A stretch of DNA of 5,233 nucleotides from assembly GCA_945910715.1 (NCBI GenBank), contig CAMDZU010000118.1, positions 1 to 5,233 on the forward strand, given 5' to 3'. This DNA comes from an uncultured Clostridia bacterium (lineage in GTDB: Bacteria > Bacillota > Clostridia > Oscillospirales > Ruminococcaceae). The position numbers and the translations under genes were made by a program. Positions 1-5,233 of this stretch are shown here, in pieces. Position 1 is the first letter of the stretch. Every line of letters begins with the position of its first letter. Under the pieces are notes generated by a model. That model was not told the DNA's origin and did not search any database. It worked only from the letters and a program-made list of their open reading frames with translations.

Positions 1-30
1 GGATAGTACCGAAACTTGTCGTTTAAGTTA

Positions 31-59
31 TAGAAAATCCGCATTTACGATGGTAAAAT
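31..59 (+). promoter_or_regulatory. Weak candidate promoter upstream of the GH43 gene
   Basis: An extended -10-like element, TGGTAAAAT, occupies 51-59, with the hexamer TAAAAT at 54-59. The hexamer TAGAAA lies 17 nt upstream at 31-36 and matches TTGACA at four of six positions. Transcription from here would start near 66 and leave a leader of about 25 nt. The match is mediocre, and the GH43 and binding-protein genes could equally be transcribed from further upstream, outside the window. The rest of 1-90 holds no gene I can support. Two reading frames close here (TAA at 24-26 and TAA at 58-60), and either could be the tail of an upstream gene, but too few codons are visible to decide. Confidence 0.25.
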
Positions 60-74
60 AAGAGCATAAACAGG

Positions 75-80
75 AAAGGA
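75..80 (+). promoter_or_regulatory. Ribosome binding site of the GH43 gene
   Basis: AAAGGA lies 10 nt before the ATG at 91. It supports that start codon, which also places the first GH43 beta-strand only a few residues from the N-terminus. The spacing is slightly long but acceptable for a Firmicute. Confidence 0.6.
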
Positions 81-90
81 ATTACACAGT

Positions 91-1419
91 ATGGCTAATC
101 CGTTTCTCCCATTATGGGAATATATCCCCGACGGTGAGCCAAGGGTTTTCGGCGACAGAGTTTATATTTACGGTTCTCACGACCGCCCGGGCTCGGATGA
201 ATTCTGCGACTACAAGCTTAAGGTGTGGTCCGCTCCGTTGGATAACCTCAACGACTGGACCTGCCACGGACATATTTTCCACACCAAGGACGACCGTGAC
301 CATAAATCCGACACCGACTGGACGGACAACAATCTGCTTTTTGCTCCTGATGTGGTGGAAAAGGATGGGAAGTATTATCTTTACGCTTATATAATGGGCG
401 CAAAAGGCTGCGTTGCGGTAAGTGACCGCCCCGAGGGTCCGTTTAAGCTGTTATCCAAGTACAAATACAACGAAAACGAGGGCAATGATTCCTTTAAGGG
501 CGGCTGGTTTATCGACCCCGGAACGCTGGTTGACGACGACGGCAGAGTTTATGTTTTCTGCGGCTTTGAGGGCTCATTCGGCGCTGAAATCAACCCGGAC
601 AATATGTACGAGGTAGTTGACGGGTCCTTTAAGGATAACGTCGTTCCCAGGGAAACAGAGTCGGGCTTTTTCGAGGCCTGCTCTCCCAGAAAGGTAGGGG
701 ATACCTATTATATGATTTATTCCCCTGCAAAGGGCAGCCGACTTGCTTATGCCACCTCAAGAACCCCAATGGGTCCCTACGAGTACAGAGGGGACATTGT
801 GGACAACGAGATTGACTACCCCGGCGGAAACGACCACGGCTCAATCTGCAACATCAACGGACAATGGTACATTTTCTATCACCGTATGACCAACAACAGC
901 ATAATGTCCCGCCGTGCCTGCGTTGAGCGGATTGAAATTCTCCCAGACGGAACAATTCCTCAAGTGGAAATGACGTCCCTTGGCTTTGAAAAGTCCCTTT
1001 TGCCCTATCGAATTACCCCTGCGGAGATTGCCTGCGTATTGAAGGGCGGCTGCTTTATAACCGAGCTTGACCTTTTCACAAGAGTTGTTACCAACATAAC
1101 CGATGGCTGTATAATCGGCTACAAGTACTTTGATTTCGGCGAGGACTATTCAACCAAGACAATGAAATTCGCCGCTGAAACCATTGGCAGAGGCTGCGAT
1201 TCTCAGATACATATTCTCATTGACAGCTACGAGGACGGAGAGGAAATCGGTGTCTGTGAGGTGGGCTTAAACGGCGGCAATGCAACAGCTGTTGTGAAAA
1301 ACGTAACCGGCAGACATGCGGTTTATTTTAAGGTAAAAACACGCTATGAGGGTTGGACGGCGGATTACTTCAAGGGAAGAAATCTGTTCGACCTTAAATC
1401 CTTTGCGTTTTTGAAATAA
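91..1419 (+). CDS. Family 43 glycoside hydrolase (arabinofuranosidase/xylosidase type), cytoplasmic, with C-terminal CBM6-like domain
   Basis: This 442-residue protein is an inverting glycoside hydrolase of family GH43, five-bladed beta-propeller enzymes that release arabinose or xylose from plant hemicellulose oligosaccharides. The N-terminal segment IPDGEPRVFGDRVYIYGSHD (residues 12-31) is the first-blade signature, with D14 as the likely general base. D142 in WFIDPGTLVDDDGRVYVF is the likely pKa-modulating aspartate. E195 in GFFEACSPRKVGDTYYMIYS is the likely general acid. H249 in NDHGS fits the conserved propeller-core histidine. From about residue 305 a beta-rich region ending GRNLFDLKSFAF resembles a CBM6-type sandwich. 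No signal peptide is present, so it should act in the cytoplasm on imported sugars. It is followed after 9 nt by a sugar-binding lipoprotein gene. The family is well supported and the catalytic roles are inferred by motif. The exact substrate (alpha-L-arabinofuranoside, beta-xyloside or other) cannot be read from the sequence. Confidence 0.93.
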   Translation: MANPFLPLWEYIPDGEPRVFGDRVYIYGSHDRPGSDEFCDYKLKVWSAPLDNLNDWTCHGHIFHTKDDRDHKSDTDWTDNNLLFAPDVVEKDGKYYLYAYIMGAKGCVAVSDRPEGPFKLLSKYKYNENEGNDSFKGGWFIDPGTLVDDDGRVYVFCGFEGSFGAEINPDNMYEVVDGSFKDNVVPRETESGFFEACSPRKVGDTYYMIYSPAKGSRLAYATSRTPMGPYEYRGDIVDNEIDYPGGNDHGSICNINGQWYIFYHRMTNNSIMSRRACVERIEILPDGTIPQVEMTSLGFEKSLLPYRITPAEIACVLKGGCFITELDLFTRVVTNITDGCIIGYKYFDFGEDYSTKTMKFAAETIGRGCDSQIHILIDSYEDGEEIGVCEVGLNGGNATAVVKNVTGRHAVYFKVKTRYEGWTADYFKGRNLFDLKSFAFLK

Positions 1420-1425
1420 GGAGGT
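1418..1425 (+). promoter_or_regulatory. Strong ribosome binding site overlapping the GH43 stop codon
   Basis: AAGGAGGT shares its first two bases with the TAA stop of the GH43 gene (1417-1419) and lies 3-4 nt before the ATG at 1429. This near-perfect Shine-Dalgarno placed on the upstream stop indicates co-transcription, and probably strong or coupled translation of the binding protein. That protein is usually needed in excess over the enzyme. Confidence 0.85.
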
Positions 1426-1428
1426 ACT

Positions 1429-2967
1429 ATGAAAATCAGCAAAAAAATTATCAGCTTAATGCTGACTTCGGCTCTTGTTCTGGGAATTACGGGCTGTTCG
1501 TCAGATTCGTCACAGCCCGAAGCTTCGGCAACCACAACTACCAACGAAAAGCAGGTCCTCGACGATGTTGACTGGAGCAAGCTTTCCGCAGACGAGGTTG
1601 ACGCAGCCAACGAGGAGGGTACAGGGGCTCTTTATGAATCCGGCAAAACGGCAGGCGCAATCAAGGGCTTATGCTACTATGACTTTGCACAGACACAGCC
1701 AGAGCTTGCGGAAATATTTGCGGAGCGTTTCGGCGGCACAATTGAAACGGAGGTATGCAGCAGCGCTGAATACCTCGACAAGCTGTCGATTATGGTAGCG
1801 GGCGGACAGTCCCCCGATATTGTAAGATACGACTGGCAGGCAATTCCACACGGCGTTTCCAAGAATATTTATATGCCTCTTGACGAATGGCTTGAAATCG
1901 ATTCTCCCTTCTGGGGAAGCGTAAAAAGCGCAATCGAAGCCTTTGAATACAACGGCAGACACTACTATTTCCCCTCAAATGTTAAATCTCACTTTGCTCT
2001 GAACTACAACAGAGCGGTTCTTGAGGAAGCAGGCATTGAGGACCCCATGGACCTGTACCATGCAGGCGAATGGACATGGGATACCTTTGCGGATATTCTT
2101 GCACAGTGGGCAAACAGGGGCGAGGAGTATGTTCCTCTTACAGGCGGCTCATGGTCGGCAATGATGTTTATTCATACCACAGGTACAAGCCTTATTGACA
2201 TTTCTGACGGAACAATTGTCAATAACCTTAAGGATCAGAACGTACAGCGAACAATGGAATGGATCGAGGGGCTGAAAAAACAGAGTTATATCGGTGAGGG
2301 CTATATTGATCCGGGCGAGGCGTTCCTTGACGGAACTCTGCTGTTCCTTTCAATGGACCCACAGTGGACATATTCAAGCGCTCAGGAAGCTCTTACCAAA
2401 AAGGGCATCGCAAACGATATGGCTGTTCTTCCTTTCCCGAGAGATCCGAAGGCAGATAAGTATTACACCAGCGTTGACACCTTCGGCTTCCTTATTCCTG
2501 CAGGTGCAAGCAACGTTCAGGGCGCAATTGACTGGATTTTAAGCGGCAGACTTTACGAATCTGACGAAGAAATTCTTGCGGAAACAAAGGCAAAATATCT
2601 GAGCACTGATCCTGTTTATTTCGCAAAATGCGCTGAATGTAAGTACAGCTTTACCGAAAACGGAACAGACGACCTTACCGAATGTCCCGAATGTGGTAAG
2701 CCAAGAAAGGAAAAGTTCAAGGTAACCTACACAGAGGAACAGTGGGACGTTCTTCAGGATATGATAAATCCCGAAAAGTTTGGCTTTGTATTTGACTTTG
2801 CGACAGGCTTCAGCGAGGATATGAACTCTCTGCTTATCGGCAATGAAAACTCGATTCTTGACGGCCCGATGTACAACGGCGCTTCATACACACAGCTGCG
2901 TGACGCAAACTACAACGCAATCGAATCCTATCTTGACCCCTATCGTGAAAAGATGGAAAATCAGTAA
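1429..2967 (+). CDS. Sugar ABC transporter solute-binding lipoprotein with an inserted four-cysteine zinc-ribbon-like motif
   Basis: This 512-residue extracellular solute-binding protein resembles the family 1 (carbohydrate, CUT1-type) importer components. Residues 1-23 form a lipoprotein signal peptide: a basic start (MKISKK), a hydrophobic core and the lipobox GITGC, with C23 as the lipidated residue. A Ser/Thr-rich linker (about 24-41) follows. Typical binding-protein features include GGQSPDIVRYD (125-135), GEWTWDTF (213-220), and a late segment with MDPQW and TFGFLIPAGAS. It should sit on the outside of the cytoplasmic membrane and deliver an oligosaccharide to membrane permeases, which are not in this window. 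The adjoining cytoplasmic GH43 gene suggests arabinoxylan- or arabinan-derived ligands, which is inference. Oddly, residues 401-424 carry two CxxC pairs (C401/C404 and C419/C422) like a zinc ribbon, which is not a standard part of this fold. The gene ends at a strong terminator and appears to be last in its operon. Confidence 0.93.
   Translation: MKISKKIISLMLTSALVLGITGCSSDSSQPEASATTTTNEKQVLDDVDWSKLSADEVDAANEEGTGALYESGKTAGAIKGLCYYDFAQTQPELAEIFAERFGGTIETEVCSSAEYLDKLSIMVAGGQSPDIVRYDWQAIPHGVSKNIYMPLDEWLEIDSPFWGSVKSAIEAFEYNGRHYYFPSNVKSHFALNYNRAVLEEAGIEDPMDLYHAGEWTWDTFADILAQWANRGEEYVPLTGGSWSAMMFIHTTGTSLIDISDGTIVNNLKDQNVQRTMEWIEGLKKQSYIGEGYIDPGEAFLDGTLLFLSMDPQWTYSSAQEALTKKGIANDMAVLPFPRDPKADKYYTSVDTFGFLIPAGASNVQGAIDWILSGRLYESDEEILAETKAKYLSTDPVYFAKCAECKYSFTENGTDDLTECPECGKPRKEKFKVTYTEEQWDVLQDMINPEKFGFVFDFATGFSEDMNSLLIGNENSILDGPMYNGASYTQLRDANYNAIESYLDPYREKMENQ
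2629..2700 (+). other. Zinc-ribbon-like segment inside the solute-binding protein
   Basis: Codons 401-424 encode CAEC, then 14 residues, then CPECGK, giving the pattern C-x2-C-x14-C-x2-C typical of zinc ribbons and rubredoxin-like knuckles. The surrounding binding-protein sequence continues in frame on both sides, with DPVYFAK before and KFKVTYTEEQW after. It therefore reads as an insertion into a surface region, not a frameshift or fusion junction. Metal binding is inferred from cysteine spacing alone. Two disulfides are an alternative for an exported protein. Confidence 0.7.
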
Positions 2968-2985
2968 TCTCCTTATCTTCATAAT

Positions 2986-3025
2986 AATCCCCGTATCGGT
3001 AATCTTCCGGTACGGGGATTTGTTT
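2986..3025 (+). terminator. Intrinsic terminator shared by two convergent operons
   Basis: A 10-bp perfect stem pairs AATCCCCGTA (2986-2995) with TACGGGGATT (3011-3020). It extends inward by a T-G wobble and three G-C pairs to a 7-nt loop (3000-3006). On the plus strand it is followed by TGTTTATT, a U-rich tail, and starts 18 nt after the binding-protein stop codon, so it should end that operon well. Read from the minus strand, the hairpin begins 3 nt after the thioesterase stop and is followed by the weaker tail TTATTATG. It may therefore also serve as the terminator of the opposing operon. Confidence 0.88.
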
Positions 3026-3455
3026 ATTCGTATATATCCTGCCCCAGGACGTTGTTGAACACATCGAAAACCCTTGTGCCCTTTGCGGCACGGACAGGCT
3101 TCAGCTCCTTTGTAAGGAAGCAGTGAGTGGATTCGCCTGTTGCCCGTAATTCGCCGCTTTCCTTGTTGATTATCTCATAGGAAATTTTCATCTTAAAGCC
3201 GTTGAATTCATCGATTTTTGCTTTGATAATTACCGTTTCGTTGAATTTAACGGACACCCTGTACTTGCAGGAAACGGAAAGCACGGGGATAAGAAATCCG
3301 TCCTTTTCCATTTCATCGTATGGATAGCCAGCCTTTTCCAGAAAATCAATCCTTGTTTCCTCCATCCAGCGTATATAGTTGGAATGGTGAACAATTCCCA
3401 TCTGGTCGGTTTCGTAGTAGTAGGCTGTGCGCTCGTAGGGCTTGATTTTATCCAT
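3024..3455 (-). CDS. Acyl-CoA thioesterase, hotdog fold (4-hydroxybenzoyl-CoA thioesterase/YbgC type)
   Basis: This 143-residue protein has the usual length of single-hotdog-domain thioesterases, which hydrolyse acyl-CoA thioesters in the cytoplasm and normally assemble as tetramers. The active-site signature is clear near the N-terminus: YETDQMGIVHHSNYIRWMEE (residues 14-33), with D17 as the likely catalytic aspartate and G20, V22, H23 and Y27 in the expected positions. The central hotdog helix and long beta-strands follow (SCKYRVSVKFNETVIIKAKI and the region after it). The start codon is backed by AAAGGAG 6 nt upstream. The start overlaps the end of the preceding minus-strand gene by 8 nt (ATGGATAA), so the two are likely translationally coupled. 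The natural substrate cannot be told: members act on short-chain, branched or aromatic acyl-CoAs. The Tol-Pal context of proteobacterial YbgC is absent, so I assign no gene symbol. Confidence 0.92.
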   Translation of the reverse strand: MDKIKPYERTAYYYETDQMGIVHHSNYIRWMEETRIDFLEKAGYPYDEMEKDGFLIPVLSVSCKYRVSVKFNETVIIKAKIDEFNGFKMKISYEIINKESGELRATGESTHCFLTKELKPVRAAKGTRVFDVFNNVLGQDIYE

Positions 3456-3984
3456 TGTCTGCTCCTTTTTCGTTTAATATTCTGTTTAAATCAACCGAAT
3501 GCTGATTAAGTATTTCCTCGATTTTTCCCATATTGTCAATTGAGTTCTTGTTTGTAACCTGCTCATAAGTCAGGTTTTCTCCCTCAAATCTGATCCATAT
3601 TTTATCAATTGACAGTATGCCGTGGGTATTGCGGATAATTTGATAGGTATCGTTTTCCTCTTCGGAAATGGGTCTGAACATTCCCGAATATGTCAGATCC
3701 ACCCTTGATTTGAAGAAATAATGAATATCCGTAAAGGTAAAGCCTGCATTATTGCTGGTGCAGGGTGAGGCAAAATTTTTTGTATTAACATTTTTGTCGG
3801 CGTCAATTCGCACCTGAAAAATCACTCTGTTTTCGTCCATAATTTCAAACGAACAGGGGAGAGGCATATTGAAAAGGCTGTCGTTGACGGGAATATATGT
3901 ATTGGATTTGATAATTTTTGTCATTTCGGTTATGATGTCCTTTGTGTATTTTGGGGAATTGTTTATTTCGGGCTTGAAATACAT
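3448..3984 (-). CDS. Protein of unknown function, first gene of the thioesterase operon
   Basis: I do not recognise this family. From the first in-frame ATG (3984) it is 178 residues. No signal peptide, membrane segment or known catalytic motif is visible. It reads as a soluble protein: a short amphipathic helix (KDIITEMTKIIKSN), a beta-rich middle with alternating hydrophobic and polar residues, and a charged C-terminus with a probable helix (MGKIEEILNQHSVDLNRIL). Cysteines occur at 44 and 75. Its stop codon overlaps the thioesterase start by 8 nt, so the two are probably made together. It is AT-richer than its neighbours (about 37% GC by hand count over 3481-3960, against roughly half in the GH43 gene). 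The start is uncertain. A TTG at 4017 extends the frame but has no ribosome binding site and sits on the -35 region. The ATG at 3984 also lacks one and lies at the expected transcription start. The ATG at 3924 has AAAGGA 13 nt upstream and would give 158 residues. Confidence 0.75.
   Translation of the reverse strand: MYFKPEINNSPKYTKDIITEMTKIIKSNTYIPVNDSLFNMPLPCSFEIMDENRVIFQVRIDADKNVNTKNFASPCTSNNAGFTFTDIHYFFKSRVDLTYSGMFRPISEEENDTYQIIRNTHGILSIDKIWIRFEGENLTYEQVTNKNSIDNMGKIEEILNQHSVDLNRILNEKGADNG
3462..3468 (-). promoter_or_regulatory. Ribosome binding site of the thioesterase gene
   Basis: On the minus strand AAAGGAG ends 6 nt before the ATG at 3455-3453. It lies inside the last codons of the preceding unknown gene, consistent with translational coupling of the pair. 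Confidence 0.75.
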
Positions 3985-3988
3985 ATAT

Positions 3989-4017
3989 ATTATACCACTA
4001 AAGGGCAAAAAATGCAA
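3989..4017 (-). promoter_or_regulatory. Extended -10 promoter for the unknown gene and thioesterase operon
   Basis: Read on the minus strand, TGGTATAAT (3997 down to 3989) is a perfect extended -10 element. The hexamer TTGCAT (4017-4012), 17 nt upstream, is a poor -35 with three of six matches, which is common when an extended -10 is present. Transcription should begin near 3982. That makes starts at 4017 unlikely, and 3984 possible only as a leaderless message. Confidence 0.65.
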
Positions 4018-4044
4018 TAAATTTTGGCTTATCTGAAATATTTC

Positions 4045-4081
4045 TGAAAATTATGCAATTTTATTTGAAAATTCATTCAAA
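4045..4081 (+). repeat. TGAAAATT direct repeat and overlapping inverted repeat in the divergent promoter region
   Basis: The octamer TGAAAATT occurs at 4045-4052 and again at 4066-4073, 21 bp apart (about two helical turns). A related TGAAATAT lies at 4034-4041, 11 bp before the first copy. An inverted repeat, TTTGAA (4064-4069) and TTCAAA (4076-4081) with a 6-nt spacer, covers the -35 of the citrate synthase promoter. These could be operator half-sites or an upstream A/T-rich activating element. In AT-rich DNA chance is a serious alternative. Confidence 0.3.
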
Positions 4082-4093
4082 ATGTGCTATACT
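4065..4093 (+). promoter_or_regulatory. Sigma-A-type promoter of the citrate synthase gene
   Basis: TTGAAA (4065-4070, five of six matches) is separated by exactly 17 nt from TATACT (4088-4093, five of six matches). The -10 is preceded by TGC, making an extended -10. The predicted transcription start is near 4100, giving a leader of about 26 nt that contains the ribosome binding site. A second TATAAT at 4098-4103 has only a weak partner upstream (TTCAAA, 4076-4081) and seems less likely. Confidence 0.8.
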
Positions 4094-4112
4094 AAATTAT
4101 AATATCAAGAAA

Positions 4113-4118
4113 GTGAGG
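4113..4118 (+). promoter_or_regulatory. Ribosome binding site of the citrate synthase gene
   Basis: GTGAGG, with the core GAGG at 4115-4118, lies 7 nt before the ATG at 4126. The wider AAGTGAGG differs from AAGGAGG by one inserted T. It supports this start over the internal ATG at codon 13. Confidence 0.65.
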
Positions 4119-4125
4119 CAGTTTA

Positions 4126-5233
4126 ATGGAAAAATCTTATTCAGAGTCAATTTCGGACATCATGGTTAATGCCAGAATAAACCAGAATATGTTTACGGAA
4201 ACTACCCCCGAGCTACTGAATTACACAGAGCTGTGCAAGGAAAATTACGGTATAAATCCCGAATTATACGGCAAATACGAGGTTAAAAGAGGGCTTCGTG
4301 ACATAAACGGCAAGGGCGTGCTTGCAGGTCTTACAAAGATTGCGGAGGTTAAATCCTACACAATCGACGACGGCGAGATTATACCCTGCGAGGGAAAGCT
4401 GTACTATCACGGAATTGATATGAAACAGATAGTTAACGGCTTTGTTTCGGATAACCGCTTCGGCTTTGAGGAAGTAACCTATCTGCTTTTGTTCGGCGTT
4501 CTTCCCACAAGGGAACAGCTTGCGGATTTCAAAAAGCAGCTTGCCTACTATTCCGACCTGCCCACAAGCTTTACCCGTGACGTTATTCTCAAAGCCCCGA
4601 GCAAGGATATAATGAACTCCATGGCAAGAAGCGTGCTTACGCTCTATTCCTACGACAACAGAGCTGACGATACTTCAATACCAAACGTTCTCCGCCAGTC
4701 GCTCCAGATGATCGCACGTTTTCCAAGACTTGCGGTTTACAGCTATCAGGCGTACAGACATTACTATTTCGACGACAGCCTGTTTATCCATGCGCCCAAT
4801 CCCGAAATGTCAACGGCTGAAAATATACTTTATATGCTCCGTCCCGACCATCAGTTCACCGAGCTTGAAGCAAGGGTGCTTGACGTTGCACTTGTACTTC
4901 ACGCAGACCACGGCGGCGGAAACAATTCCACCTTTACAACCCGCGTAGTTTCATCCTCGGGCACAGACACATATTCCTCTGTTGCGGCTGCTCTCGGCTC
5001 TCTCAAAGGACCGAAGCACGGCGGCGCAAACGTGAAGGTTGCAAGAATGTTTGAGGATATCAAGGAAAATATCCACGACTGGAACAGCGATACGGAAATC
5101 AAGCAGTACTTGAGCGACCTCCTTGACAAAAAGGCGTTTGACAAATCGGGACTTATTTACGGTATGGGACACGCTGTTTATTCCCTTTCCGACCCTCGTG
5201 CTGAGGTGTTCAAGCAGTATGTAAAGCAGCTTT
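4126..5233 (+). CDS. Citrate/2-methylcitrate synthase, 3' end beyond the window
   Basis: The open frame gives 369 complete codons and continues past the right edge. It starts MEKSYSESISDIMVNARINQ and matches the clostridial form of citrate synthase, which condenses acetyl-CoA (or propionyl-CoA in methylcitrate synthases) with oxaloacetate in the cytoplasm. Key motifs are in order. LHADHGGGNNST has H262, equivalent to the oxaloacetate-binding histidine (pig H238). GPKHGGAN has H298, matching catalytic pig H274. GMGHAVYSLSDPRA has H349, matching pig H320, with R358 in the substrate-binding DPRA. The third catalytic residue, an aspartate (pig D375), should lie beyond the window. Such proteins run to about 450 residues, so roughly 80 are missing. 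The N-terminal region is some 30 residues longer than in E. coli GltA. Citrate and 2-methylcitrate activity cannot be told apart from sequence alone. It has its own promoter and stands apart from the other genes, probably supplying 2-oxoglutarate for glutamate synthesis in an incomplete TCA cycle (inference). Confidence 0.93.
   Translation, partial: MEKSYSESISDIMVNARINQNMFTETTPELLNYTELCKENYGINPELYGKYEVKRGLRDINGKGVLAGLTKIAEVKSYTIDDGEIIPCEGKLYYHGIDMKQIVNGFVSDNRFGFEEVTYLLLFGVLPTREQLADFKKQLAYYSDLPTSFTRDVILKAPSKDIMNSMARSVLTLYSYDNRADDTSIPNVLRQSLQMIARFPRLAVYSYQAYRHYYFDDSLFIHAPNPEMSTAENILYMLRPDHQFTELEARVLDVALVLHADHGGGNNSTFTTRVVSSSGTDTYSSVAAALGSLKGPKHGGANVKVARMFEDIKENIHDWNSDTEIKQYLSDLLDKKAFDKSGLIYGMGHAVYSLSDPRAEVFKQYVKQL

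Noticed and set aside
13..29. Short inverted repeat AACTT / AAGTT upstream of the GH43 gene
   Set aside because: A 5-bp arm with a 7-nt spacer is expected by chance in AT-rich DNA, and no known operator consensus such as a catabolite-responsive element fits.
1..60. Possible C-terminal tail of an upstream gene (frames ending at 24-26 or 58-60)
   Set aside because: Only 7 to 19 codons are visible and neither tail has a recognisable motif, so no partial gene can be supported.
2834..3091. Minus-strand open frame across the end of the binding-protein gene and the terminator
   Set aside because: It overlaps two well-supported genes and the hairpin, lacks protein-like composition and has no homology signal. 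It is an out-of-frame shadow.
4899..5172. Minus-strand open frames inside the citrate synthase gene
   Set aside because: They are antisense to a strongly conserved coding region containing the active-site histidines, and they show no domain features.
5167..5208. Ala after the catalytic histidine (GHAVYS) instead of the Arg in E. coli GltA (GHRVY) as an active-site change
   Set aside because: Pig citrate synthase also has GHAV at this site, so this is normal family variation.
5200..5233. Citrate synthase as a truncated pseudogene because the catalytic aspartate is missing
   Set aside because: The frame is open up to the window edge and the aspartate is expected downstream. The absence is due to the window boundary.

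Overview
The window looks like chromosomal DNA of a low-to-mid GC, plant-fibre-degrading Firmicute, probably a gut or rumen clostridium of the Ruminococcaceae/Oscillospiraceae kind. This is inferred from strong AAGGAGG-type ribosome binding sites, a Gram-positive-style lipoprotein sugar-binding protein, a cytoplasmic GH43 enzyme and a clostridial-type citrate synthase. No species can be named from the sequence alone. All genes look intact except the last, which runs off the right edge.

Layout. (1) Positions 1-90: upstream non-coding DNA with one weak promoter candidate. (2) 91-2967, plus strand: a two-gene cluster, a family 43 glycoside hydrolase without a signal peptide followed after 9 nt by a lipoprotein solute-binding protein of a sugar ABC importer. 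It ends at a strong hairpin terminator (2986-3025). (3) 3024-3984, minus strand: a two-gene operon whose genes overlap by 8 nt, with an unrecognised protein first and a hotdog-fold acyl-CoA thioesterase second. It converges on the same hairpin. (4) 3985-4125: a short AT-rich divergent promoter region. (5) 4126 to the window end, plus strand: the first 369 codons of a citrate/2-methylcitrate synthase, with a near-consensus promoter.

How the genes work together. The binding protein would capture a plant oligosaccharide at the outer membrane face. Permeases not present in this window would import it, and the cytoplasmic GH43 enzyme would trim arabinose or xylose units from it. The thioesterase/unknown pair and the citrate synthase are separate transcription units with no evident link to the sugar cluster.

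The most unusual items are a four-cysteine zinc-ribbon-like insert in the C-terminal part of the exported sugar-binding protein, and the AT-rich unknown gene translationally coupled to the thioesterase. The 5' end of that unknown gene also overlaps a good promoter. I found no RNA genes, CRISPR arrays, insertion sequences or clear signs of a new defence or mobile system.
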